The position numbers and the translations under genes were made by a program. A stretch of 64,000 nt of DNA from Deltaproteobacteria bacterium (GTDB lineage: Bacteria > Myxococcota > Myxococcia > Myxococcales > SZAS-1): the NCBI GenBank assembly GCA_018266075.1, contig JAFEBB010000009.1:62001-126000 (forward strand), in the 5' to 3' direction. The notes beneath the pieces were generated by a model. The model saw only the letters and a list, made by a program, of their open reading frames with translations, searched no databases and was not told the DNA's origin. This document shows, one piece after another, positions 41,492 to 50,591 of this stretch (position 1 is the stretch's first letter; each line of letters begins with the position of its first letter).

Positions 41492-41513
41492 GCCTTGCTG
41501 CTTGGCCGGTTGC

Positions 41514-42803
<1,290 letters not shown>

Positions 42804-42878
42804 GGACATCACCCGCCGGAACGTCGTCCGGAAAAGTCATCGAACCAAACCGCACGCGTTGCGGCGCGTCAAGCCCAA

Positions 42879-43841
42879 TCAACGCTTCAACGCGCGAGCT
42901 GCCAATGGGTTGCGCGTTGGCAAGCCTGCGACGGCGCCCAGCCGCGTGCACACCTGCGCGCCGACGGTGCAGGCATGGCGCGCGGCCGCGTCGATTGCCG
43001 GGGAGGCCGCGGTGGGGCCGGCGTCGCCCAGCTCGGCGAGCAGCCCAGCGACGAAGCCATCGCCTGCGCCGGTGGTATCCACCACGTCGACGGCGGGTGA
43101 AGGCACGCGCCAGCTCTCTTTCCCGCGTTGGAGCAGCGCGCCATCGGCGCCCAGGGTGATGCAGGCGAGCTGAACCCCGCGATCCACGAGCCACGACGCG
43201 GCGCCTTCCGGATTCGTCGCGCCGGTGCAGAGCTCGATCTCCTCGAGCGAGAGCTTCACCACGCTGCAGCGCGGAAACACGTCGCGCACGAGCGCCTGGA
43301 GGTCGCGCACGTCGCGCCAGAGGTGCAAGCGGAGGTTCGGATCGAATGAAACGAAAATGTTTCGTGCGTGCGCGCGCGCGACGGCATCCCGGAGCGCCGG
43401 CTGGGCCTCGGGCAGCACGTGCGCCGACGAGCCCACGTGCAGCCAGCGCGTGCGGGCGAGCAGGGCGTCCGGCAGATCGGCTTCGCGGACGAGCTTGTCG
43501 GCGCTGTTGGCGCCGGTGGGTGTGAAGAAGCTGCGGTCGCCGCGCTCGTCGAGGGCCACGAACCACATGCCGGTGCGCGCGTCGTCGGAGAGGCGCAGGT
43601 GCGTCTCGATGCCTTCGTTGGTGAGCTTGCGTGAGAGCAGGTGGCCGAACTCGTCGTTGCCCACCACGCCCGCGAACGCCACGCGCTTGCCCTGGCGCGC
43701 CAGGCCCACCGCGACGTTCGCCGGCGCGCCGCCCGAGTGGACCTCGAAGCGCTCACAGTCGCGGAGCTTGCCGCGGCTGTCGGGCAACAGGTCCACGAGC
43801 GCCTCGCCGAAGCTGACGACGTCGAGGTCTGGAGTGGGCAT
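42879..43841 (-). CDS. PfkB family sugar kinase (fructokinase-like)
   Basis: The 320-residue product shows both PfkB signatures: GGAPANVAVGLARQG near residue 37 and DVVDTTGAGDGFVAG near the C-terminus, with the catalytic Asp in GAGD. The opening DVVSFGEALVDLLPD and the RSFFTPTGANSAD segment resemble fructokinases, but 2-keto-3-deoxygluconate or ribose kinases are close relatives. It is cytosolic and lies upstream of gltA on the same strand. Its start faces the GATC-rich repeat block. Confidence 0.85.
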   Translation of the reverse strand: MPTPDLDVVSFGEALVDLLPDSRGKLRDCERFEVHSGGAPANVAVGLARQGKRVAFAGVVGNDEFGHLLSRKLTNEGIETHLRLSDDARTGMWFVALDERGDRSFFTPTGANSADKLVREADLPDALLARTRWLHVGSSAHVLPEAQPALRDAVARAHARNIFVSFDPNLRLHLWRDVRDLQALVRDVFPRCSVVKLSLEEIELCTGATNPEGAASWLVDRGVQLACITLGADGALLQRGKESWRVPSPAVDVVDTTGAGDGFVAGLLAELGDAGPTAASPAIDAAARHACTVGAQVCTRLGAVAGLPTRNPLAARALKR

Positions 43842-43858
43842 CCGCGAAACCTAGCAGC

Positions 43859-44153
43859 GATCAGGACTTCCGCGTGTCCGATCGAATCCGATCAGGAATG
43901 GGCGCCGGCTGATCTGAAATGCTGCCCGCGCGCGTCGTAACCGATCGGTTTCATTGGGCCCGACGTGCGTCCGCCGATCAGGAATGCGCTGATTCCGATC
44001 GGCTCCGATCGGGAGGCGCGCGAGGGCTGATCGGCGCCGATCAGGAACCCGTGAATTCAGATCAGAATCGACGATGTAACCACGTGGTTTCATTTGCTCC
44101 GAGTGCGTTCCGCCGATCTGGAATTGCGGGTTTCCGATCGGCCCCGATCAGAC
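43859..44153. repeat. GATC-rich direct repeats, upstream block (two full units and one partial)
   Basis: Three units begin at 43859, 43976 and 44114 with GATC(A/T)GGA, followed by TCCGATCG..(T/C)CCGATC. The first two end with GTAACC-N4-GGTTTCATT and a G-rich tail to CGTCCGCC or CGTTCCGCC, so the units are about 117 and 138 bp. GATC occurs about 14 times. Short open frames cross it in several directions, but their peptides only mirror the repeat. The spacer (43842-44223) has no gene. Confidence 0.75.
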
Positions 44154-44223
44154 GTTTGGGACCGAACACCACGTGTGGAGTGGACAACAGCCTCGGCGAC
44201 AGTTGCCCCAAGTGTCGCGCGCC

Positions 44224-45579
44224 ATGGGGGCCGTCATCGAAGAGCGAGGCTCGGTGGAGTCTGGGCGCGCGCGCGTCGACGCGGCGCGGCTCCTGGGCTT
44301 TCTAGGCGCGCTCACGCCGTTCTGCCTCTTCTTCGGCCTGGCGCTGGTGGGCTTCTCGTTGCTCCACGCGCACGAGCGGAGCATCGCACTGGCAGGCGCG
44401 GCCGTCCTGCTCCACGCGGTGAGCTGCCTCTGGGGACGTCGGTTGGTTCGGCGAGGTCGGCCTGGCGCGGCGGTGGTCCTGCTCACCTATGGGTCGATCG
44501 CCGTGGCGGTGATCGTCGCCAGCCTGATCCCGGAAATCTATCCCGTGGCGGCAGTGGTTCCGCTCGCGGCGCTGGCATTCTCGGTGCCGTACGCGTACGG
44601 CCAGGGCGGCGTGATGCGGCTCGCACCGCTGACCTCGTGGGGGGCGGCGCTGTTGGTCACGGCCATCGGCACGCTCCGGCCGCAGACGCTGGCGCCGCAC
44701 CTGTTCTGGATTGGCTTCGAGGTGGTGGGCATGGCCGTGGTGGCCGGGCCGACCATCTTGCTCGTGCTGCGCTTTGGTGCGCGGCTTCGCGAGGACCTCT
44801 CGGAGCTGCAGCGCATCGCCGCCGAGAACGCGCGGCTCTTCGCCAATGCCGAGCAGGCCGTGCGCGCGCGCGACGAGTTCCTGTCGGTCGCCGGGCACGA
44901 GCTGCGCACGCCGGTGGCGGCGCTGAACCTCCAGGTGCAGAACCTGAGGCTCGCGCTGCAGCCGGCGCTCGGGAGCGATGCACGCATCCCCGATCGGCTC
45001 TCGAAGGTGGATCGCAGCCTGGGCCGGCTCACGGCGCTCATCGACGACGTGCTCGACGTCTCGCGCATCACCGCCGGGCGCCTGCAGCTCTCGCTCGAGG
45101 ACGTGGACCTCGCGGCGCTGGTTCGCGATGTGGTGGCGCGGCAGCTCGAGACCGGCCGCTCGCCGGCGCCGACCGTCGAGGTTGGCGTGCCCCAACGGCT
45201 CGTGGGCCGGTGGGATCGGCTGCGGCTGGATCAGGTGGTGTCGAACCTGGTCTCGAACGCGCTGAAGTATGGCGGCGACAAGCCCGTGCACGTGCGCGTG
45301 GAGGAGCTCGGCGGCGTGGCGCGGCTCACGGTGCGCGACGAGGGCATCGGCATCCCGCGTGAGCGGCAGGCGGCGATCTTCGGCCGGTTCGAGCGCGCGG
45401 TGTCGGAGCGCAACTACGGCGGGTTCGGACTCGGGTTGTGGATCAGCCGCGAGTGCGTGGCCGCGCTGGGTGGCGAGATCCGCTTCGAGAGCGAGGTCGG
45501 GAAGGGCACCACGTTCATCGTGGAGCTGCCTGTCGGCGAGCTCGCGAGCGACTCGGCCGGGCTCCAGCCCGTGGGCTGA
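44224..45579 (+). CDS. Membrane sensor histidine kinase
   Basis: The 451-residue product has about six N-terminal membrane helices (roughly 15-190), a short coiled coil, HisKA with phospho-acceptor His in AGHELRTPVAALN, and HATPase with N-box NLVSNALKYG, DEGIGIP and FGLGLWIS. No periplasmic sensing domain is present, so the helices themselves probably sense. The ATG at 44224 is preferred over a GTG at 44173, which lies next to the repeat. No response regulator is adjacent. The gene is bracketed by direct repeats of one family, so it may have arrived or moved as a unit. Confidence 0.9.
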   Translation: MGAVIEERGSVESGRARVDAARLLGFLGALTPFCLFFGLALVGFSLLHAHERSIALAGAAVLLHAVSCLWGRRLVRRGRPGAAVVLLTYGSIAVAVIVASLIPEIYPVAAVVPLAALAFSVPYAYGQGGVMRLAPLTSWGAALLVTAIGTLRPQTLAPHLFWIGFEVVGMAVVAGPTILLVLRFGARLREDLSELQRIAAENARLFANAEQAVRARDEFLSVAGHELRTPVAALNLQVQNLRLALQPALGSDARIPDRLSKVDRSLGRLTALIDDVLDVSRITAGRLQLSLEDVDLAALVRDVVARQLETGRSPAPTVEVGVPQRLVGRWDRLRLDQVVSNLVSNALKYGGDKPVHVRVEELGGVARLTVRDEGIGIPRERQAAIFGRFERAVSERNYGGFGLGLWISRECVAALGGEIRFESEVGKGTTFIVELPVGELASDSAGLQPVG

Positions 45580-45581
45580 GA

Positions 45582-45756
45582 GATCGGAATCGCGGCCCTC
45601 GAGATCGAACCCGATCGGAGATGCGGCCGGTTCGATCGGAAATGACGCGATCTCGAGACGTAACACTTCGGTTTCGTTCGGCCTGGGCGTCGCTCGCAGA
45701 TCGGGAGTGGCGAAATCCTGATCGGAATCGATCGGAATTCGCGCTCGGCCGATCGC
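45582..45756. repeat. GATC-rich direct repeats, downstream block
   Basis: Two more units begin at 45582 and 45699, in the same orientation as the upstream block. The first contains GTAACACTTCGGTTTCGTT followed by GGGCGTCGCTCGC and then GATCGGGAGTG, matching the order of elements upstream. GATC occurs about nine times. The repeat starts 3 nt after the kinase stop. Confidence 0.7.
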
Positions 45757-45758
45757 CG

Positions 45759-45957
45759 CTAACCGATATTCAGCGACGCCGGGAAGCCGAACAGCTCCTT
45801 CATGCGTTCCGCACTCATCAGCCTCGGCAGCTCGCCGATCGGCTCGGGCGCGCCGATGGGCCAGTCCTGCACCGTCCGCGACGATGGCGTCCGCATCGGC
45901 CGCTCGATACGCGGCGTCGTAGGACTCGACGACCTCGATGGATTTCGGGCTCGGCAT
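45759..45957 (-). pseudogene. Possible SnoaL-like gene remnant with overlapping small ORF
   Basis: From 45957 a frame begins MPSPKSIEVVESYDAAYRA and resembles the start of SnoaL/NTF2-like proteins, including the intact neighbour (MPSDFIQKVIDTYNS). It then runs into Arg-rich shadow sequence. In another frame, an ATG at 45896 opens 45 codons ending LPRLMSAERMKELFGFPASLNIG, which looks like a genuine C-terminus. The pattern fits a decayed, frameshifted gene or a very small real ORF. It lies next to the GATC repeats. Both readings are tentative. Confidence 0.3.
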
Positions 45958-45985
45958 CTCCCGACACCACGTTGTTTCGAGCGCG

Positions 45986-46405
45986 TCAGGCTCGCGCTTC
46001 TGGCCGCGTGACCGGCATGGACGTGAGCTTGCGCATGAGGTCGAGCATGTCGGCGCTGACCCAGATGCGCGAGATGCGCTCGCCGGCGCGCTCGAAGACC
46101 GTGATCCCGCCATAGCGGATCGAGCGGCCCGTCGCTGGCACGCCGAGGTACGCGCCGCGGTGCGTGGCCTCGCCCAGCCAGCGGAGCGCCACCTTGTCGC
46201 CCGACGTGATGACGTCCTCGATGCGGTAGGTGATGTCCGGGAACGCAGCGTAGAGCTTGGCGAGCACCTTCTTGACCGCGTCGCGGCCGACCGCGCCCTC
46301 GCCGTTGCGGACGAGCACGCAGTCGTCGGTGAGCAAGGCGTCGAAGCGCTGGATCTCGTGGCTGTTGTAGGTGTCGATGACCTTCTGGATGAAGTCGGAT
46401 GGCAT
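45986..46405 (-). CDS. SnoaL-like / NTF2-fold ester cyclase family protein
   Basis: The 139-residue product has the NTF2-like cone-fold pattern: an N-terminal helix pair (FIQKVIDTYNSHEIQRFDALLTDD), then VGRDAVKKVLAKLYAAFPDITYRIEDVI, GDKVALRWLGEATHRG and RISRIWVSADMLDLM. The segment AFPD.......GDKV..R....GTH.G is typical of SnoaL-type proteins. A strong AGGAGGT lies 5 nt before the ATG at 46405, which overrules a longer frame. The substrate is unknown; many homologues are not cyclases. Confidence 0.8.
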   Translation of the reverse strand: MPSDFIQKVIDTYNSHEIQRFDALLTDDCVLVRNGEGAVGRDAVKKVLAKLYAAFPDITYRIEDVITSGDKVALRWLGEATHRGAYLGVPATGRSIRYGGITVFERAGERISRIWVSADMLDLMRKLTSMPVTRPEARA

Positions 46406-46479
46406 GGCGACCTCCTGCCGCAAGGTTGCGGCGCGCGAGGTGCGCGACAAGACCGGCTCGGTCGCTCGAGCAAGGACCT

Positions 46480-47274
46480 TCAGCTCGCCTGTGCGCCGCC
46501 CGTCGGGCTCGACGCCTTCTCCGGCAGCTGCGGCGGCTGTGAGCCCTCGCCCAGGGCCTCCTGCATGTTGCGGAAGCCCTCGCACGGCTTCTTGAGCCCG
46601 AGCATGTAAGGCAGCGATCGCAGCGTGAGCCGCAGCCAGTTCCGGAGCGCGCGCCACTTCGACGGCACCAGCACCGGCGGCTGCGCGTCCGCCACCTCGG
46701 TCAGGTCGACGTAGCGCAGCTCCGCATCGCCGATGCCCTCGAGCTCCTCGCGCGAGATGCGCCCGAACTTGCGGATGTCTTCGTGGAGCGCGTTGAAGAG
46801 CGGCTCGGTCATCAGCAGATACTCGGGCACCGGCACGCTGTTCTTGAGCATGCGGTGCACGGTGATCACCGAGACGCCGGCCAGCTCACGCAGCCCTGCC
46901 ACCTTCTGCTCCGCCACCTCGCCCACGTGGGCCACGAACTTGAGCTTGAGGTCGGGCACCTTCACGCAGCCATCACAGCTGCAGAGCTGGTTGATGGCCA
47001 TGTCCTGCTTCTCGGCCAGGAACGCGATGCGGATGTCGGCGACCTGCCGGGAGAGCTTGGTCACGTCGGCGGGCCAGCCCGGCAGCGGCGCGTAGAAGAA
47101 CGCGGCGTCGCCCTCGAGCTTGGCGAGCTTGAAGTCGCCGGCGGCGCCGATGATCGACTCCAGCAGCCGAGCCACCACCTCCTGGGCGTGCGCCAGGTTG
47201 ATGCGATGGACGGTCATGAACTTCGTGTAACCGCCGATGTCGGCGATGAGCAGCACCGCCTGGGTGATGGCCAT
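46480..47274 (-). CDS. DUF2652-type protein, class III cyclase-like fold
   Basis: The 264-residue product opens with ITQAVLLIADIGGYTKFMT and has KLEGDAAFFY, resembling the first metal-Asp and GD motifs of class III nucleotide cyclases, as in DUF2652 proteins. Key nucleotide-binding residues of true cyclases are not recognised, so it may bind a ligand without catalysis. A CSCDGC motif near residue 98 could bind metal. The C-terminus is basic then disordered. It lies 74 nt upstream of the SnoaL-like gene on the same strand and diverges from glsB. Confidence 0.7.
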   Translation of the reverse strand: MAITQAVLLIADIGGYTKFMTVHRINLAHAQEVVARLLESIIGAAGDFKLAKLEGDAAFFYAPLPGWPADVTKLSRQVADIRIAFLAEKQDMAINQLCSCDGCVKVPDLKLKFVAHVGEVAEQKVAGLRELAGVSVITVHRMLKNSVPVPEYLLMTEPLFNALHEDIRKFGRISREELEGIGDAELRYVDLTEVADAQPPVLVPSKWRALRNWLRLTLRSLPYMLGLKKPCEGFRNMQEALGEGSQPPQLPEKASSPTGGAQAS

Positions 47275-47361
47275 GGGGGAATGCTATCCGAACATGGGTC
47301 GCGACGCCGGTTGCCAATGGCTCAGGCGCGGTTAGGTTGGGTCATTTCCGCGAGGCAACCC

Positions 47362-47619
47362 ATGGGCCTGTGTGGATGGATCATGTTTGGCTTCCTGGCC
47401 GGGCTCCTGGCCCGCGCCATCACGCCCGGCGACCAGAAGATGGGCTTCATTGCCACCACGCTGCTCGGCATCGCCGGCTCGTTTGCGGGCGGCATGCTCG
47501 CGGCGCTCATCAACCACGAGTCGCCCATGGTGCTGCAGACGAGCGGCATCATCGGGGCCGTCATCGGCGGCATCGCGCTCCTGGTGCTGGGGCGGGCGCT
47601 GTCGAGGCCGCGGGCGTAG
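47362..47619 (+). CDS. GlsB/YeaQ/YmgE family membrane protein
   Basis: The 85-residue product has three hydrophobic helices and the family pattern GLCGWIMFGFLAGLLARAITPG, GFIATTLLGIAGSFAGG and GIIGAVIGGIALLVLGR. Homologues (transglycosylase-associated proteins) are linked to acid and envelope stress, with no known biochemical activity. GAGG lies 7 nt before the ATG. puuD begins 36 nt downstream on the same strand, so it could be the first gene of the purine operon transcript, although it has no known link to purines. Confidence 0.85.
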   Translation: MGLCGWIMFGFLAGLLARAITPGDQKMGFIATTLLGIAGSFAGGMLAALINHESPMVLQTSGIIGAVIGGIALLVLGRALSRPRA

Positions 47620-47655
47620 TCGGACAGGGCCCGGAAATGCGGTAAAAGGGCTGCC

Positions 47656-49233
47656 ATGCAGCCCTTCGTCGAGGAATGGCTCAACCTGGTGGTGCGCTGG
47701 GCACACGTGATCGCCGCGATCATGTGGGTCGGCGATTCGTTCCTGTTCATGTGGCTCGACAGCCACCTGCACGCGCCCACCCGCGCGCGCTCGGGCGCCG
47801 TCACCGGCGAGCTGTGGATGACCCACAGCGGCGGCTTCTACGAGGTGGTGAAGCGCAAGTCGCTCGCCCAGGACGAGATGCCGGGCACGCTCTACTGGTT
47901 CAAGTGGGAGAGCTACTCGACGTGGATCACCGGCTTCCTGCTGCTCATCATCGTGTTCCACACCAAGGAGACGAGCCTCCTCATCGATCCGCTCGTCATG
48001 AAGCTCACGCGCGACGAGGCCGCCACCCTCAGCATCGGGCTCCTGCCCGTGGCGTACGGCTTCTACGAGCTGCTCTGGCTCACGCCGCTCAAGAACCACA
48101 TGCGCGTGTTCGCCGCCGTGGGCGTGGGTTGCATCGCGGCGCTCGCATACGGGCTGACGCAGGTGTTCAGCGCGCGCGGCGCGTTCCTCCAGGTCGGCGC
48201 CACGCTGGGCACGATCATGGCGTCGAACGTGTTCTTCCGGATCATCCCGGCGCAGCGGCACATGCTCGCGGCCACGCGTGCGGGCCAGCCCGTGGACACC
48301 GGCTACGGCCTCCGCGCGAAGGGCCGCTCGGTGCAGAACCACTACCTCACGCTGCCCGTGCTGTTCACGATGCTCTCGAACCACTTCCCGAGCACGTACG
48401 GCAGCGACCGCCCCTGGCTCACGCTGACGCTCCTGGTGATCGTGGGCATGGGCGTGAAGTACGCGATGAACGCGCGGCTCTCGACGCCGCCGTGGGCGCT
48501 GGGCGGGACGATCGCCGCGCTCATCACCGTCATCGGAATCACGCGGCCGGCGCCGGATCGCACCGTCGACATCTACGCGAGCCAGCCCGAGGTGAAGTTC
48601 AACACCGTCGCCGGCATCGTGAAGCTGCGCTGCGTGACCTGCCACGCCGAGCATCCCACCAACGCCATGTTCACCGCGCCGCCCATGGGCGTGCGCCTCG
48701 ACACCACCGACTACATCCGCCAGCACGCGGAGCGCGTGTTCGTGCGCGCGGTGAGCACGCACAGCATGCCGCTCGCGAACATGACCGGCATGACCGACGA
48801 GGAGCGCGATGAGCTCGGCCGCTGGTTCGCGCACGGCGCCGATGTGCCCTGGGACGCGCAGATGCCGCGCGAGCAGCCCGTCTCGAGCGACGAGCCGGCC
48901 GTGGCGAGCGACTCCGACAAGCCGCAACCTGCGCATGGCGAAGAGGCCACCAAGCGGGCCAAGGCGTACTTCAAGACCGTCTGCGCAAGCTGTCACGGCC
49001 AGGACGGCAAGGGCGACGGCATCGCCGCCGCCGTGCTCAACCCGAAGCCGCGCGACTTCGCCGACCCGAATTGGCAGCAGAGCGTCACGGATCAGCACAT
49101 TCGCGAGACCATCCTCAAGGGTGGTCCGGCAGTCGGCAAGAGCGCGCTCATGCCCGCGCAGGTGGTGCTGGCCAACGACCCCGAGACTCTTAACGAGATT
49201 GTTAAGCTGGTGCGCGCCTTCGGAGCCGAGTGA
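47656..49233 (+). CDS. puuD: Membrane urate oxidase PuuD with an extra C-terminal cytochrome c domain
   Basis: PuuD oxidises urate to 5-hydroxyisourate and passes electrons to the respiratory chain through its cytochrome c. The 525-residue product has about eight membrane helices (to about residue 297), with the conserved WAHVIAAIMWVGDSF opening. The canonical heme domain follows, with CVTCH at 326-330 and candidate Met ligand in THSMP. After an acidic Ser/Asp/Glu linker (about 402-430) comes a second class I cytochrome c domain (CASCHGQDGKGDG, 443-455; Met499), not usual in PuuD. The stop overlaps the allB ATG (TGATG). It starts the urate-to-glyoxylate operon. Confidence 0.9.
   Translation: MQPFVEEWLNLVVRWAHVIAAIMWVGDSFLFMWLDSHLHAPTRARSGAVTGELWMTHSGGFYEVVKRKSLAQDEMPGTLYWFKWESYSTWITGFLLLIIVFHTKETSLLIDPLVMKLTRDEAATLSIGLLPVAYGFYELLWLTPLKNHMRVFAAVGVGCIAALAYGLTQVFSARGAFLQVGATLGTIMASNVFFRIIPAQRHMLAATRAGQPVDTGYGLRAKGRSVQNHYLTLPVLFTMLSNHFPSTYGSDRPWLTLTLLVIVGMGVKYAMNARLSTPPWALGGTIAALITVIGITRPAPDRTVDIYASQPEVKFNTVAGIVKLRCVTCHAEHPTNAMFTAPPMGVRLDTTDYIRQHAERVFVRAVSTHSMPLANMTGMTDEERDELGRWFAHGADVPWDAQMPREQPVSSDEPAVASDSDKPQPAHGEEATKRAKAYFKTVCASCHGQDGKGDGIAAAVLNPKPRDFADPNWQQSVTDQHIRETILKGGPAVGKSALMPAQVVLANDPETLNEIVKLVRAFGAE
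49189..49206. other. TAAC-N6-GTTA palindrome in the 3' end of puuD
   Basis: CTTAAC-GAGATT-GTTAAG is a perfect 18-bp inverted repeat with a 6-nt centre, 27 nt before the allB start. It encodes L-N-E-I-V-K with CTT, ATT and GTT, codons otherwise rare here. Confidence 0.55.
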
Positions 49234-50588
49234 TGGAGCTCGTGATTCGCGGACAGCGCGTGCTGACGCCCTCGGGCCTGCGCGCGGCGAGCGTGCACGT
49301 GCGCGACGGAAAGATTCGTGCGGTCGAGGCGTTCGATTCGATTCCGCCCGGCGCGAACGTGGTCGATGCGGGTAACCTTTTGGTTACACCCGGCGTGGTC
49401 GACTCGCACGTGCACATCAACGAGCCGGGTCGCACCGAGTGGGAAGGCTTCGAGACGGCGACGGCGGCCGCGGCGGCGGGTGGCATCACCACCGTCGTGG
49501 ACATGCCGCTGAACTGCATCCCCGCCACGACCTCACGCGAGAACGCCGAGCGAAAGCTGGAGGCGCTCGCGGGCAAGCTGCACGTGGACGTGGCCTTCTG
49601 GGGCGGCGTGATTCCGGGCAACGCGAGCGCGCTCGAGGGCCTGGCTCAGTTCGGCGTGCCGGGCTGCAAGTGCTTCACGTGTCCGAGCGGCGTGGACGAG
49701 TTCCCGCACGTCACGCGCGCGGACCTCGAGGTCGCGCTGCCGCGCTTGCACGACCTGGGGCTGTCGCTGCTCGTGCACGCGGAGTCGCCCGGACCGCTCG
49801 AGGCCGCCGAGCAGGCGGTCGCGGGCCGCGATCCGTGCGCGTACTCGACCTATCTCGACTCGCGGCCGCGCGCGGCAGAGGACGAGGCCATCGCGATGGT
49901 CATCGAGCTCTGCCGCAAGCACAAAGCGCGCGCGCACATCGTTCACCTCTCGAGCGCGAGCGCCTTGCCGATGCTCCGCGCCGCGCAGCAGGAAGGCGTG
50001 CAGATCACCGCCGAGACGTGCCTGCACTACCTCGCGTTCACGGCCGAGGAGATCGCGTCCGGTGCCACGAGCTTCAAGTGCGCGCCGCCGATTCGCGAGA
50101 GCAGCAATCGCGAGCAGCTCTGGGCCGGCTTGAAGGACGGCACGATCGGCATGGTCGTCTCGGACCACTCGCCGTGCACGCCTGCGCTCAAGAAGCCGGA
50201 GCAGGGGGACTTCCTCGCGGCCTGGGGCGGCATCAGCTCGCTGCAACTCGGGCTCTCCGTGCTCTGGACGCTCGCGCAGGAGCGCGGTCATTCGCTCGAG
50301 CAGATGTTCCGCTGGAACGTCGACGGACCCGCGAAGCTCGCGGGCCTCGCAGATCGCAAGGGCCAGCTCGCGGCCGGCTTCGATGCGGACATCGTCCTCT
50401 GGGACGACGCCGAGAAGTTTGAAGTCTCGCCGGCAGCGATTCGACACCGCCACAACATCACGCCGTACGCCGGCCGCACGCTTCAGGGCTGCGTGAAAAA
50501 GACGTTCGTGCGAGGCCAGCTCGCCTACGATGCCGCCTCGGGCAAGCCGCCGGCGACCGTCGGCAGCTTCCAGCCCGTCAGGAGGTAG
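49233..50588 (+). CDS. allB: Allantoinase
   Basis: Allantoinase opens the allantoin ring to allantoate with a binuclear metal centre. The 451-residue product has the amidohydrolase ligands: HVHINEP (His59, His61), the carboxylated-lysine position in GVPGCKCFTC, HAES, the IVHLSSA histidine and VSDHSPC aspartate. The ATG at 49233 overlaps the puuD stop. Codons 47-52 carry an embedded palindrome. Hydantoinases are relatives, but the operon context settles the call. Confidence 0.94.
   Translation: MELVIRGQRVLTPSGLRAASVHVRDGKIRAVEAFDSIPPGANVVDAGNLLVTPGVVDSHVHINEPGRTEWEGFETATAAAAAGGITTVVDMPLNCIPATTSRENAERKLEALAGKLHVDVAFWGGVIPGNASALEGLAQFGVPGCKCFTCPSGVDEFPHVTRADLEVALPRLHDLGLSLLVHAESPGPLEAAEQAVAGRDPCAYSTYLDSRPRAAEDEAIAMVIELCRKHKARAHIVHLSSASALPMLRAAQQEGVQITAETCLHYLAFTAEEIASGATSFKCAPPIRESSNREQLWAGLKDGTIGMVVSDHSPCTPALKKPEQGDFLAAWGGISSLQLGLSVLWTLAQERGHSLEQMFRWNVDGPAKLAGLADRKGQLAAGFDADIVLWDDAEKFEVSPAAIRHRHNITPYAGRTLQGCVKKTFVRGQLAYDAASGKPPATVGSFQPVRR
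49371..49388. other. TAAC-N6-GTTA palindrome inside allB
   Basis: GGTAAC-CTTTTG-GTTACA contains the perfect 16-bp palindrome GTAACC-TTTT-GGTTAC. It spells G-N-L-L-V-T using GGT, CTT, TTG, GTT and ACA in a row, a cluster of rare codons in an otherwise G/C-ending gene. Confidence 0.55.
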
Positions 50589-50591
50589 CGC

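Noticed and set aside
44075-44092. TGTAACCACGTGGTTTCA as a parS (ParB-binding) site
   Set aside because: The CACGTG centre is parS-like, but the arms (AAC/GTT) differ from the parS arms I know, the sister copies have other centres (GATC, CTTC), and no parAB genes are near.
43851-44305. Short ORFs on both strands through the GATC repeats
   Set aside because: Their peptides only mirror the repeat units (PDRR, SDRL patterns) in several frames, with no ribosome sites.
43842-45985. Transposon or genomic island carrying the sensor kinase
   Set aside because: No transposase, integrase, terminal inverted repeats or target duplications were found; base composition of the kinase matches its neighbours. 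Kept only as a flanking-repeat observation.
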